Part shown: one piece after another, positions 36,718-48,838 of the stretch
Layout: every line of letters begins with the position of its first letter
Position numbering within the stretch: position 1 is the stretch's first letter
Assembly: GCA_025602915.1 (NCBI GenBank)
Contig: JAHLJZ010000103.1
Location: forward strand, 1 to 64,000
From: Paraphysoderma sedebokerense
Lineage: Eukaryota; Blastocladiomycota; Physodermatomycetes; Physodermatales; Physodermataceae
Length of the DNA: 64,000 bases
Direction of reading: 5' to 3'
Notes under the pieces: generated by a model
Told to the model about the DNA's origin: nothing
What the model saw: the letters and a program-made list of their open reading frames with translations, nothing else
The model's database searches: none
Translations under genes and position numbers: made by a program

Positions 36718-37365
36718 ATTTTGCACCGTGAGAGTTAAGTTCAAACTTTGGCACGACTGTAAACGAAGAACTGAATATTCTTTGGAGAGAATGAGCTGGC
36801 CAAACTGTGTCGATCAAGTCACTTCCCGTCCGGCTTCAGCTTGACACCAATATTAGGCGACGAGAAGGCTCAAAAAAGATGGAAACATATCAAGGAAATG
36901 CGCAAATTAGTTTGTAACGTTGCCGCCATAAGTAATTTTATATAAACAAATTATCTGTGCCAGGGCTCTAACTTTCTAATTCAAGGCCTGCTTCTCTCCT
37001 GGATCCTTTGTACTGAGTGTAGAATCAAGTTCCCGCCCCAATTCTGCATCGTTCGCTGGACTGCGCATTCAGAAGCAAAATGATCCACGTTTATTATCAC
37101 ATAAAACCATGCATACACATTTTATGATGAATCTAAAAGAATCTGTTTGACGGATAACATCATTGCTGTTTGTGACTTTGAATAATTATTCTGAGAGTGT
37201 TATTGAGACACGATCGACGATCCGATGCAATCTGCCAAGAATCATGGCGCATGTGCTTATCGAGGATTCTAAACGCAAAACAAAAAAAGTAGTAAATGAA
37301 AACATTAAAATAATCTGGATCTCAGATACTAAATTCATAAGGATACTACAAATATTTATTTTCCG
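36718..37365. promoter_or_regulatory. divergent upstream region, peroxiredoxin 2 / DUF985 cupin
   Basis: 648 nt between head-to-head genes. A 73-codon plus-strand frame overlapping the cupin start has no domain. No defined box motif was recognised. Confidence 0.4.
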
Positions 37366-37962
37366 ATGCATCCCAAACCTATGACATTATTATCCACCGA
37401 ATCCTACAATCCTCAATCCTCTCTCACTCTACCCTCCATCAACACTCTCATCTCCTCTCTCCATCTCAAACCACACCCCGAAGGCGGATACTACAATGAA
37501 ACATATCGGTCCCCAAATACAATCAAAACTTCAACTTCACCTTCCCACTCTATTTCAACCTCTATAATTTATTTGTTACCGTACAACCAGCGATCTAAAT
37601 TACATCGATTAAAACAAGATGAACTGTTTCATTTACATCCCAGCAAAAGTACCGCTACTTTAGTAGAAATCGAACTTCCAGATTCTGTTAAAACTATAGA
37701 TAACGTCATAATGGACTCTATAGAACCTAAAATCACAGTAACGACACTCTCGCCAGACCATCCGCAACATATATTTAAAGCTGGTGTTTGGTTTGGTGCG
37801 TTTTCGGACGCACAGAGGGAAGAAGATTATACGTTGATAGGGTGTACGGTTTCACCGGGATTTATGTTTCAAGATTTTGAAATGATGAATAGTGAAATGG
37901 GAGAGTGGGTGTTGGAGAATACTCCGGAGGAATTGAAGGCTATTGTGAGTGAGGTGGTGTAA
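37366..37962 (+). CDS. DUF985 / cupin_5 family protein
   Basis: Single-exon gene, 198 residues. The cupin_5 pattern is clear: LISSLHLKPHPEGGYYNETY, STSIIYLLPYNQRSKLHRLK, DELFHLHPSKS, then GVWFGAFSDAQREEDYTLIG, CTVSPGFMFQDFEM. Members adopt a small double-stranded beta-helix; bacterial and fungal relatives have no firmly assigned reaction, some being suggested to act on sugars or nucleotide derivatives. The histidines of the cupin fold (KLHRLK, FHLHP) are retained. It is one of the few intronless genes in the window. An alternative start six residues later is possible (MTLLS). Confidence 0.9.
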   Translation: MHPKPMTLLSTESYNPQSSLTLPSINTLISSLHLKPHPEGGYYNETYRSPNTIKTSTSPSHSISTSIIYLLPYNQRSKLHRLKQDELFHLHPSKSTATLVEIELPDSVKTIDNVIMDSIEPKITVTTLSPDHPQHIFKAGVWFGAFSDAQREEDYTLIGCTVSPGFMFQDFEMMNSEMGEWVLENTPEELKAIVSEVV

Positions 37963-38159
37963 ATGGAATTAGAGATGAATGAACGAATTATTTATGAATA
38001 CATCGATTGATTCAAATTCAGTGTGACAAGTCAAACATGTAAGAAAAATTCATTGACCTTAACATCTACTTGACTGTTTGAGAGAAGTGATTAGTCAAAC
38101 CCCGATTTGGAAGTAATCATTAAGGCTTTATTGTATAACTTAGAACTACTACAATCCCA

Positions 38160-41086
38160 TCATTTCTCGTTCTTATTTCCCTTTGATGACTTGGCACCTT
38201 CAGCAGGCGTATGCTCGACATTGTAGCGAGTAAATTTATCGTCGAAATAGATTTGATCGACATCCCTAGTGTCGTAAAAAACAATAGAAAATGGAAGATT
38301 CCCAAGTTAGCCATGGTAACATTGCATTGCTGGGGGAACCTCGATCTGAGAAAAGGGGACAAGAAAACGTACCAAGGACTCTTGACCATCAAACTCCAAA
38401 ACTCTCCCCACTTCTCATTTACAATCTTATAACTATTGTTTAACGACTCCATCACCATTCTTTCATCGACATCTCTTCTCGGCTTATCATTTCCACTTAT
38501 CCTCATTTCTCTCCCAACTCCGCCATCGTCTTTGATAATGCGAAGTTGCTCAAGTTGATCCCAAAACAGAACAGCATGAAATAAACTTCTCACAACGTCT
38601 TCTGTGTTCGAATGTGACTTATATGCGATCGCTATTCGCGACGGTTGTTTTAAGTGCGGTAGTGATAAAAGGTATCTTTCGGTTTTAAGTGTTTGGAGAG
38701 TGGTGTTAAAAAGTGGTTGTGTCTGGTGCGGAGTCTTGGTTGAGGAGTTGCTATTGGTGGGCGACGGTGGAGTATGGGAAGCAGAAGGTGAGGAGGGAGG
38801 GAAGACTTGCGAGAGAGAGGCTCCGGGAGTAATCTTTGAAGTGAAGGAAGATGAAACCAAAAGGGACAACGGAATTTTGGTGAATAGAGAGCATTAAGAA
38901 AACAAAAAGAAACAACATTTATAATTGAAGAACCTCACCTTTGGCACCTTTCCCACTCTAGTATTCACCCATTCACCGAATAAGACTTCTTTATCATGAA
39001 TTTCCTCCGGTGTCGGTACTTTCCCGGTATCGATGTACCCTCTAACCAAAAGACTTAATTTCGCTTCATTCAACACTTCAAACTGTGCGGCCTTGAGCAT
39101 TTTGACAGTCGAAAGAATATGAAGTGGTGCCAGAACCGAAAATGCAGTGAAAAGGTAAGGCGGTGTATGGTTGAAATGGATAAGGATAATACCGAACGCG
39201 GCGCCGAGAATATGAGCAACTGACATTTGTGCCTGTGTATGTGATCGAATTAGCTGCCGTATCAAATTGAACAGATTCGGTGAATACAAGAAAAAAGTAA
39301 AATTACCTCATCTTTACCGATTAAATCTCCCACGTTGCCATGAAGTGTAAAATTACGTGCAAAGGTAGTATGTGTCGCACCCCATATCTACGTTTAAACC
39401 CACCAATCACAAATAAACATCAATTACTTATTTTCAACCGAATATTTATGATTCAATCGCAAAAGTGTGACACAAACCGAATAATGCATCGATCTCAATG
39501 CATTTCCAATTGAAGCCAACGGTAAAAAGAACGCTGGTGGAGCAATCGCAGTACACAACGATACCAATGAACCAAGAACCGAGCACCCTTCTCCTATCAT
39601 CTGTATTCGTTCAACCGAATATTGAAATTAAAGTGCAATATATCGGTCAATATTCGAATGTAACGAAAAGGAGCAAGAACGAAGAACGACAAATGAAAGA
39701 AGTTTAACACCGAACCTTCCATGTTTTCACTCGAGAATCAAATTGCGATGCAAATTGTTTTATAAAAAATAGTTTTCCTATTGATATTTCAAACAGCATC
39801 ACACAGCAATCAACACTCATGGTTTATGCACTTGATGCCAATAAAGCAGCAAGAAAGGAGATGTACCTATTTCGCCGAATCCGTCTTTGAGAACCCTTTA
39901 TAGAGGGATAATCAAAAGTTATAATGTGTCGTGATGGTCGAGGATTACGCTTCATTCTTAAAGGAAATCCAAATAAGAGTCACAGTACCATTGAATCGCG
40001 ACGGCACCTCCAGCTGCTTGAGCTTGTCCTGCGGGAAGAAAAATCGGACGATAAATAGACGGACGATAAATAGACGGACGTTAATAAAGAAATACAACGT
40101 CACGCAGTTTCCACATCCTCTTCAACAAGTTGAATCGGATGTCAATGTCAGAGATTATGGACAACGTACCTAAACCTAGCGAATGAAGCATAGCTTGAGA
40201 ACACAAGACGGCAATACTCGAGCCTAGGGTTGTCTTTTAAACAGTGGAATACAAAGACATTAATCGACTGTCAATACATCAAATTCAATCATACGGATGA
40301 AAAGGGTCAACAGAATAAGTGGGCCCGATCCTAACCTCTATCGCTTTCCATATATGAAACCTCAAATAAGTGGGGTGAACTGAAGGGAATGAAGATTTAG
40401 TACCTCGTCTATCGATTGGAATTATAATGAACCCAAATCATACCACTCGCAGGGTAACCTACTGGCAGAAACTATTAAAGGCCAGAGAATTACTTTAGCC
40501 TCAAACTGGTTTTGGAAATCACAGGATGATAAAAACTGAACGAAAGAGAGGAGAAGCGTCAAAGAAACAGAATAGTACCGTTGCTCTAAAAGATTGTGTC
40601 ATCCAACCAATTCCGAAGCCATGTCCTTTCTTGTTCATGACATCCTCCCATTCCCATTTTAATTTCTGAGATTTTGGGTCGTGAAAGTATATTCGTGTTC
40701 TGGATGAATTAAATATATTGAAGCACATAAGTTAGTTCGGAAAATATCGCTACCTCATATCTTAGAGTGAGAATGTGGAGGGTTGTGTAATTTGAGGAAT
40801 GTATCGCTCAGCCTCTGGGTTGGTTGGTAGATAGAAGAGCGAAGGAGCAAATGCAGAAATTGATTAAAAACCTTCCATGGGTAGTTTCTGTAATTTTAGG
40901 CAAAGATCTCGGGGGGTCCGTCGCAGAAGACGATGCCGACGACGACGAAGTAGAGTATAATCGTTTGTGGCATGCATAAGCGAATCGAAGGGAGGACGGA
41001 CAAAAGCGAGAGTAGGATGCACTGAGAGATGAGTGTATGGGGACACAACGAAGCCGAGAGAGCGGTATTCTGAGACGAGGAATCAT
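38160..41086 (-). CDS. RUS1 / DUF647 family membrane protein
   Basis: Eukaryotic family named after plant ROOT UVB SENSITIVE proteins; biochemical role unsettled. Exon 1 (from 41086) encodes a probable organelle-targeting leader (FCPSSLRFAYACHKRLYSTS). Following exons give TRIYFHDPKSQKLKWEWED, FLPVGYPASVHPTYLRFHIW, TTLGSSIAVLCSQAMLHSLG, GQAQAAGGAVAIQW, VLKDGFGEIG, CSVLGSLVSLCTAIAPPAFF, IWGATHTTFARNFTLHGNVG, DLIGKDEAQMSVAHILGAAF, and the SVLAPLHILSTVKMLKAAQF block. These are the DUF647 core in order. A Ser/Pro-rich insert (about residues 330-380) precedes a C-terminal domain ending NVEHTPAEGAKSSKGNKNEK. At least ten exons. One intron contains a short tandem repeat. Confidence 0.88.
40045..40082. 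repeat. short tandem repeat in an intron
   Basis: A unit close to CGGACGATAAATAGA occurs twice in direct succession, followed by a diverged third start (CGGACGTTAATAAA). It lies in an intron of the RUS1/DUF647 gene, so it should not affect the protein. Confidence 0.75.
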
Positions 41087-41904
41087 TTACTCTACGCTAT
41101 TATCTGCTGCGATGATGCATTATTTGAATACAAGCGATATAAAAATGGACCAAGAAGTTTTGGATATAAAGAAGACGGAGACGGCCCGAATGAAGACGTG
41201 TGCAAAGCGCAAAGGTTGCCGTATGAAGTAGCGAATATACATAATAATCATCTTGTCTTTAAAAATACATTAATTATAGCTGAATTACAAAAAACAAAAT
41301 AATACATCTGTCTATTGGCATACTCTGTATTTAACACCGTCTGAATGGACGTTGTTGTATCCGTGAATTCATCAGTTAACGGAATTATTTTCAACCGCGG
41401 GAAAGACTGGTTGATCAAGCACACGTTTACTAATATTTCATCTTTTTCTGTCTAAAACGGTTTGTCAGGAATGATTCAGATAGTTATTGCTTTCTCATCA
41501 TATTTGAATGATCATATCTGGTATTTTCCACCCTCCCTGTCCTTTCTCCAAGTGTCGATCCTCGCGTTCTATGCATACCATCAGCTCAAAGGTCATATGG
41601 ATGGCCCTTTCGATTCTAATAGATGCATCAACTGGACGCTATTTTATTATTGATTCGCTCTGACATTTGCCCTAGCAACAGAGACCCACCCTCCATCGAG
41701 TCAGCATCCCCACAAGTCCTAATGGATGCATCTTATCTGATGAGGATAATAAATGCGATGCGGATCAGCGTGACTCGAATAAACAACATTTTCGCTTGTG
41801 CCTGAAACTGCGCTGAAACTCCATTCCCTCCTCATCTTTCCGCATCTTTTTTTCTCTCTCAACACTCCCTGCAACCCTCCACTCTATCAAAGCAAACTGT
41901 AACC
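41087..41904. other. divergent upstream region, RUS1-family gene / argininosuccinate synthase
   Basis: About 820 nt. The final 80 nt before the synthase start are C/T-rich (around 41820-41880), a common fungal core-promoter feature. Short frames at 41033-41302 have no domain. Confidence 0.45.
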
Positions 41905-43522
41905 ATGTCGAAAGGAAAAGTCTGTCTCGCTTACTCCGGCGGCCTCGATACCAGCTGCATCCTTGTCTGGCTCATCGAGCAAGGCTACGAAGTCATCGCA
42001 TTCATGGCCAACATTGGCCAAGACGAAGACTTTGCAGCCGCCAAAGAAAAGGCCCTCGAGATTGGTGCTTCAAAGGTTTACATTGAAGACGTTCGAAAAG
42101 AATTCGTCGAAGAAATGGTCGTTGGTGCTATTGGCGCCAATGCTACTTATGAGGTTTGTGTTGCTTCATGGAAACTTCCTAACTGGTTCTGGAACTTGCT
42201 GTTGGATATTGCAGTTGCCAGCTGATCCTGCTCCATTGAGCCGAAAGATCTGGTTGTGTTAACATTCATGTCTCGTCTTAGGGAATCTATCTTCTCGGAA
42301 CTTCACTTGCTAGACCCACTATTTGCCGTGCGCAAATCAAAGTCGCCAAACTCGAAAACTGTACTCACGTTTCTCACGGCTGTACAGGAAAAGGAAATGA
42401 TCAAGTTCGTTTCGAGCTAGGTTACTACGCTTTACAACCCAATATTAAGGTGATTGCTCCCTGGAGACTTAAAGGTGCGTGAATGCTCGATGGTACAGTC
42501 GCTCTGCGGTACATTGGATTCTAACTATTATATAGAATTCTACTCTCGATTCCGTGGTCGTCAGGATCTTTTGGCATATGCTGCCGAAAAGGGTATCCCT
42601 GTATCTCAAACTCCCAAAGAACCGTGGAGTACTGATGAAAATCTGTTCCACATTTCATATGAAGGTATTATCAAAATATTGCTCCTGAGTCTTATTTCAT
42701 TGTGCTAATCCATCATGCCTTGCGCCATAATAGCCGGTATCCTTGAGGATCCCTCAGTCACCCCGCCTGCCAAAATGTGGAAACTTACGTGTTCCCCATT
42801 CGATGCTCCCGCGAACGGAGAACAAATCACCATTCACTTCAAAGCCGGTGTTCCCACAAAACTAGTCCTTCACGATCAAGGTGACAAAGTCATCGATCAA
42901 GGTGTGCTGGAAATTTTCTTGGAATTGAACAAGCTGGGTTGCAAACACGGTATTGGCAGAATTGATATTGTTGAAAATCGATTCATTGGAATCAAGTCTC
43001 GAGGGTAAGTCATTCAGTTAATAAGAAAATATTGCTACATATAAACTCATACGTTTCTCCTCTCTGCTTTATAGATGTTACGAAACTCCCGGGGGCACTA
43101 TCCTTCGTTCTGCTCACATGGATTTGGAAGGTCTCACCATGGACCGTGAAGTTCGCAAACTTCGAGACGAAACGTCGCTGAAATATGCACAACTCTTGTA
43201 CAATGGTCTCTACTTCACACCCGAAACTCAACTCATCGTCAACCTGATTCGACAATCTCAAACATCTGTCTCTGGATCGGTGAAACTCCATCTGTATAAA
43301 GGCAACGTGATTGTGTTGGGACGTAAGGGAGAAGAAGGCAAAAAGGGATTGTATAGTATGGAATTGAGTAGTATGGACGAAAGTATCAGTGACGCTGGCG
43401 GTTGGGAGTTTGAACCGGTTGATAGCGAAGGCTTCATTAAGATCTTGAGTATGAGGTTGAGAATGTGGAGTGGACTCATGGAGAGGGAAGGTGTGAATGT
43501 GGGTAATTTCCTGAAAAACTAA
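41905..43522 (+). CDS. ARG1: argininosuccinate synthase
   Basis: ATP-dependent ligation of citrulline and aspartate in arginine biosynthesis, normally cytosolic. Starts [18 protein letters not shown] with the PP-loop (AYSGGLDTS). Exon joins give [135 protein letters not shown]-like [11 protein letters not shown], and [20 protein letters not shown]. All substrate-binding segments are present. Five introns; roughly 415 residues, as usual. Ends VNVGNFLKN. Confidence 0.96.
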
Positions 43523-43816
43523 AATATTGGGATATTTTCAAAAGCATAGTCATTGAACGGAAAAGATTTTATAATAAACTGTACTTTAATGCAAGTTGGA
43601 TATTTAAATTATCGCAAAAATACATACTATTCTACATTACCTGATCTGTTGATTTCTCACACGATGAACATATCCGGGATCTGGTGCCCGAGCTGCGTCC
43701 ACCAATTAATAATCTCACCGAAACCATACTAAAATTATATCTACAACAGTAGCTATCGATACAATTTAACTACCAAAGCGTCCGTTCGTAATAACGATCA
43801 GTCTCGAGCGTCACAA

Positions 43817-44270
43817 TCAGAAGCCCCCAAAATCATCTCTAACTTCCTCCAACCGCCGCTCCAAAACTTCCATTTTAAACATTGATTTGTAAGAATCTTG
43901 CGGATCCTGAAAAATCGCACCACCAAAAGAATCACTGTCCTTAATTTTCGTCTTGCTTCCGCAATTCTTGTACTTTCAGCAACTCTGCCTGTAACTTCTG
44001 CTGCATTTCCAACTCCTTTGTGTTCTCCAATTGACGTTTCTTCATTTCTTGTCGTTTCTCATCGTTTATCACTCCAAGATGCATTCTCTGTTTCGGTTGA
44101 TTTGTAAATGAAAAAGGTCAATTAGAGTGATACTCAACCTGATGAGAGATTTCGGCAGTTTTGCGCAAATTTACCTCACGCTCTTTTATCTGCTGATAAT
44201 GCACACCAACGACAGATGTGACAGTGAATACAATCGCAGCGGCCAGAGTCACTTTTGCGGCAGCAGACAT
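43817..44270 (-). CDS. PET117: cytochrome c oxidase assembly protein PET117
   Basis: Small mitochondrial inner-membrane factor needed for complex IV assembly, acting with Cox15 in haem a synthesis. Exon 1 (44270-44139) encodes the family start MSAAAKVTLAAAIVFTVTS then VVGVHYQQIKEREVNLRK, with one membrane span. Exon 2 begins at 44087 with RMHLGVINDEKRQEMKKRQL, the conserved block, then coiled-coil-like Glu/Lys text. Two ends are possible. Reading through exon 2 gives a stop at 43941 (LKVQELRKQDEN). Splicing at CTGAAA|GTACAA to an acceptor TTTTTCAG adds DPQDSYKSMFKMEVLERRLE and a stop at 43817. The second tail looks coding, so I place the end there, without certainty. Confidence 0.85.
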
Positions 44271-44488
44271 TTTCAATCGTATATCGTATAATGTATATTG
44301 TATATTGTATATCCTTTGTGGTGAATCGAAAGAGCGAAAAGAGGAACGAAAAGAACAAGAAAAAGGGAACTGGGCCAACTCGGCTGCGCGAACGATCTGC
44401 ACACAAACAACTCCTCTAAATTGTAAACAGAAAAATATTTTTTCCTATCTCTTTTAATTCTACAATCTTCGTTAGAGCATTTAATTAA
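44271..44488. promoter_or_regulatory. 218-nt bidirectional promoter, PET117 / AspRS
   Basis: Head-to-head start codons are 218 nt apart. A TATA-like run (AATGTATATTGTATATTGTATATCC, in part tandem GTATATT units) sits at about 44289-44313 close to the PET117 start. Confidence 0.55.
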
Positions 44489-47106
44489 ATGGCAGACACG
44501 AACAAACAAGTAGAAGAATTGTCGGAAAATATGGACGCCGTGGTCTTGGAGTTTGTAGTTTCTTTCCATCTATCTGTCTCTTTTAAACTGTTGAAAACCG
44601 GTTGAACTAATATATCATATTATTTATTCAAATTTGTAAATGATTGATGTTAAATAGTGCCGAGGGTAAACCACTGTCCAAGAAAGCCTTGAAAAAGTTG
44701 CAAAAAGAGCAAGAAAAAGAGAAGAGGAAGGCCGAAGTGGCCGCTAGATTGGTGCGTCTTTCTTACATTGAATATAATTTACGCAGAAGATCTATGATAC
44801 TTTATAAGAATTAAAATGATGGTTTATTTAAAGAGTCATATTATTATTCAATTGCTAATTGCTATTGTCTTTTCTTTCTCTCTGAAATCACAATAATGTA
44901 CCAGGCCGCGGAAAAGGCAGCAAGAGAAGCCGGCGAAGATGTATGTAGCGTTGTTTCAATCTTTCTGTTTATCTACATTTATTTCCTTCCGAAATCTTCC
45001 CGCCAATTTTATTTCAAAGACACCCAAGCCCTAACATTTATTCTGACCCAATATTTCAATATGCAACAGGACTGTTCTAAAGAGTTCTATGGCAAATTGC
45101 CGCTTAACCAGAGTGTTACTCGAACTGGTCAAATTAGAACCCAAATTCACGAGATCAGTGGGGCCAAAGAAGGAAAAGAAGTTATTGTCAGGGCTAGAAT
45201 TCAAACCAGTAGACCCACTGGATCGAAATTGTGCTTTTTCATGTTACGACAAAGGTTCGATACTATTCAAGCTGTCTTGACAGTCGAGCAAGGAAAGGTG
45301 TCGAAACAGATGTTAAAATTTGCGGCCGGGTTAGTCTAAAATCTGCTTCGTATTAGTTGGTTGTGTGCTTCTTCTTACCATAATCTCATACACAGTATCC
45401 CCGTCGAGTCTCTCGTTGTTGTCCACGCCGTCGTCGTCAAACCCCATGAACCGATCAAATCGACGACGATTCACGACGCTGAACTCAAAATTACAAAACT
45501 CTTTATCGAATCTGAATCTCACCCACGATTGCCATTCTCACTAGAAGATGCTTCCAGACCGGAGGACGAGATTGAAAGAAAGGAAAAAGAAGGCGAACAA
45601 GTTGTAAAAGTCAACTTGGATACGAAATTAAATAACAGAGTGGTTGATTTGAGAGTATGTTTTCTTTTGCTCGCGTTTGACTTCATATTTAATCCAACAA
45701 CGTTTGGAATATTTCATGATGCGATCTTCGTTTCCATTAATAATAAATTTATAATTAGACTACCACCAACCAAGCCATTTTCCGTATTCAATCCGGTGTT
45801 GGTCAATTATTCCGCGAGTTTCTGTACAACAAAGGATTCACTGAAATTCATACCCCAAAGATGATTTCAGCCGCGTCCGAAGGTGGTGCTAATGTCTTCA
45901 AAATCAACTACTTCAAAAGTATGTCATCTTAGTGTCTTAGCTCTTTTTAGTTCGCAGAATGTGAGTTTGCTTTAGCTTGTATTGGCGAATACTAACATTT
46001 CCAAACTTGCTTTATAGCCGATGCTTTCTTGGCTCAATCACCACAGTTGTATAAACAAATGATGATTTGCGCTGATTTTGACAAAGTTTTTGAAATCGGT
46101 CCCGGTGCGTATCATGTAACCTTCAACATTCCTTCTTCCGATTTGACGTCTGACTCGTTTTCGGTTTGCCTATTGATTCGTCCTCCCAAATAGTTTTCCG
46201 TGCCGAAAACTCTTTCACCCATCGACACATGACCGAATTCACTGGTCTCGATCTAGAAATGGCCTTCCAAGAACATTATCATGAAGTTTTGGATCTTTTT
46301 GATGAACTGTTTGTCTTCATATTTACAGAGTTATCTAAGCGATATAAGAAAGATATCGAAGTCGTTAGAAGACAATACCCTGTTGAAGAATTTAAAGTTT
46401 TGCCCAAGAGTTTGAGATTGACGTTCCCTGAAGCTGTCAAGATGTTGCGTGATGCAGGTGAAGAGCTTGGCGATGAGGAAGATTTGAGGTTTGTAAAGTT
46501 CCGTTGAGTTTCCTGCGTGAATGCTCATTAACGTGTTCGTCTTCTTTTTTTTTCCTCTAAAAGTACTGCCATGGAGCGCAAACTTGGACAATTGGTGAAA
46601 GCCAAGTATAATACCGACTTCTATATGCTTGATAAATTCCCTCTTGCTGTCCGACCATTCTACACAATGCCTGATCCGAAAGATAAGGTACATTAAATTT
46701 CAGCCATTTTCGTACTTTTTTTGTCGCATATTTCATTTCAGCCGAATATTCATCTTGGACTTCAAATCTCATCAATTCCCCTAACACCGTAACAAAACGG
46801 CTAATCCACTATTGTTTTGTTGAAAATTAGCGATACTCCAATTCCTACGACTTTTTCATGCGCGGTGAGGAAATTTTATCCGGTGCTCAACGTATCCACG
46901 ACCCAACCTTGCTAGAACAAAAGGCCAAGGAACACCAAGTCGAGTTACGAACTATTCAAGGGTACTTGGACGCCTTCAAATACGGGGTACCCCCACATGC
47001 AGGTGGCGGTATCGGATTAGAAAGAGTTGTGATGTTGTATTTAGGTTTAAATAATATTAGGAGAACTAGTTTGTTCCCTAGGGATCCTGTTAGATTGGAA
47101 CCTTAA
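44489..47106 (+). CDS. DPS1: aspartyl-tRNA synthetase, cytosolic
   Basis: Class IIb synthetase charging tRNA-Asp. Starts [16 protein letters not shown]; a Lys/Glu-rich N-terminal extension ([20 protein letters not shown]) is the tRNA-binding helix typical of eukaryotic AspRS. The OB-fold anticodon domain reads [20 protein letters not shown] and [17 protein letters not shown]. The catalytic domain shows motif 1 ([20 protein letters not shown]), [31 protein letters not shown], motif 2 ([19 protein letters not shown]), and motif 3 ([20 protein letters not shown]), ending [11 protein letters not shown], the standard terminus. About ten exons, roughly 530-560 residues. The first exons are very short and I did not fix every junction there. 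Confidence 0.95.
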
Positions 47107-48838
47107 AATGTTATGCGTGTTAAAGAGTTCAGATACGTAATTCGCGTGTGTCAGTAGATATGAAGTGTTTCCTATTCTGCGTTTTGCGTTCGTAGTAGAA
47201 TAAATAGTTGTAATAATAAAGAAATACACTATCGGCAAAAATATATGAATGATCAAAAAAGCACAACAGAAACTGAGCGTAGAGTATATTGCTTATTCAG
47301 AATCAAGGATTTTACAACCATGCAGTGAAATGGAATACCGTCCGTCACTTGCCACTACATCAATATTGGGCTGCTAAGATTGCGACGAAAGATGACCGAG
47401 AGATGAAAATAACCGAATCCAGGGGCTATATGTAACTGTTTATTCCCCATCACTTCTACAGAGCTCGTAATAAATCGATAGAGAAGTATCCTGAATCGGA
47501 CTTGAGGTATAATCGATTGCAGTCAACTTTTCGTATCTTCGAACTATCCATGCCTCTCGCAAAACTGACTCGATCTTTAAATCAAGTTAACGTAACAGCG
47601 TATATGTGATCAATTGCAAGAGGTAACTTGATAATTTAGAAGCACCATACCGTGAATATTAGCGAAAAATGACATGATTTTTCCTAAGAGTCAATAACCA
47701 ATCTAGCCTTGTGCTTCTTTCTATCCAAGACGAAATCTCATATGATAGTCAATATAAATATATTTAGTCATTTTCCAACAGGTATCCGTTATTTAAGCAA
47801 ACTTATACTTTTGTTTCAAGTAACTTTATGGCTATTTTGACTCATCAAAAGTGCCGCCAGTATTAGTCTCATTTCACTTTATTGGAAAGGTCGTCTCATG
47901 GTTCATGGATCACCCACAGCGTTCACACTTGACTCCATCTGGATCAGTAAGTGTTAGTGCGCCAAGGAAGAATCAGTTGGGTTGATTCGAATGTAGATGA
48001 ACGGAAAATCACAAGTTCGAAGTAGGTCGTTTCAGAATAGCTAATCAATATTCTATTACATCATTGACTGTATTATCCCTTCACGGCAACGGCAAATTGC
48101 TCCGAGTTGAAACTAACTCGGTCATACCGACCTAATAGTCCACGCAGTGTCAGCTTTTCCAAAAATTTCCGCCACCAACCAAAGCACAAAAAATCAAACG
48201 TAAAAATATTAAGCGTTCTAGCTCTTATTTCAGGAATTCTCATTTTCATTGTAATTGACTCAGGTCTGCTGATGTGCTGTGCCCTAATATAAGTCTGATT
48301 GTGTGACCACTGATGTATAATTTCGGTACGTCCTATTGGTTCACGAATTATTTTTAGCAAGGCAAAGTGACAAGTCTAATTCACTCATTCTACCCACATT
48401 AACAATACAAATGGCGATTTGGCGCGTCACCTGGGACGGCGAAACAGAAACGCAATCGAAAATGCCGCAACGCAAATCAAGAAAAGAAAGGGAATTAATT
48501 TGTTATTGGTGCGGACGGTGCCACCGGATATTGTATGCGACAATTTGTTGCATTCTCAGAAGGGCGGGGAGGTACGGGGACTAGTCATACTGCAAGGGGA
48601 AATCCGGTTTCAAAGAATACTCGGAAGTATAAGTAGAGAGAAACGGCGAGAAGGGTCCCCTAAAAAAGTTCAGACATACCTGTAAATTTAAATCCTTCAT
48701 ACACAAGCAGCGCTTGGAGTGAAATCTTATTTGATTCTTGTATATATCACTATTCTTTCACCCCACGATTCACCTACTGTTTCTCTTGCTTGTTACAACC
48801 ATTGAACGATATACACTTCATACACCCCGTCAATCACA
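47107..48838. other. 1.7-kb intergenic region, no gene seen
   Basis: The longest gene-free stretch in the middle of the window. Overlapping opposite-strand frames at 48073-48685 have biased basic composition but no domain or splice support. A TATATATC run at 48741-48748, 90-100 nt upstream of the next start codon, is a reasonable TATA box for the secreted-protein gene. Confidence 0.5.
48741..48748 (+). promoter_or_regulatory. candidate TATA box
   Basis: TATATATC about 91 nt before the ATG at 48839, at a spacing usual for fungal RNA polymerase II promoters. Inferred from sequence and position only. Confidence 0.35.

Noticed and set aside
48073-48685. Overlapping frames on both strands
   Set aside because: Opposite-strand overlap, no domain, no supporting signals.
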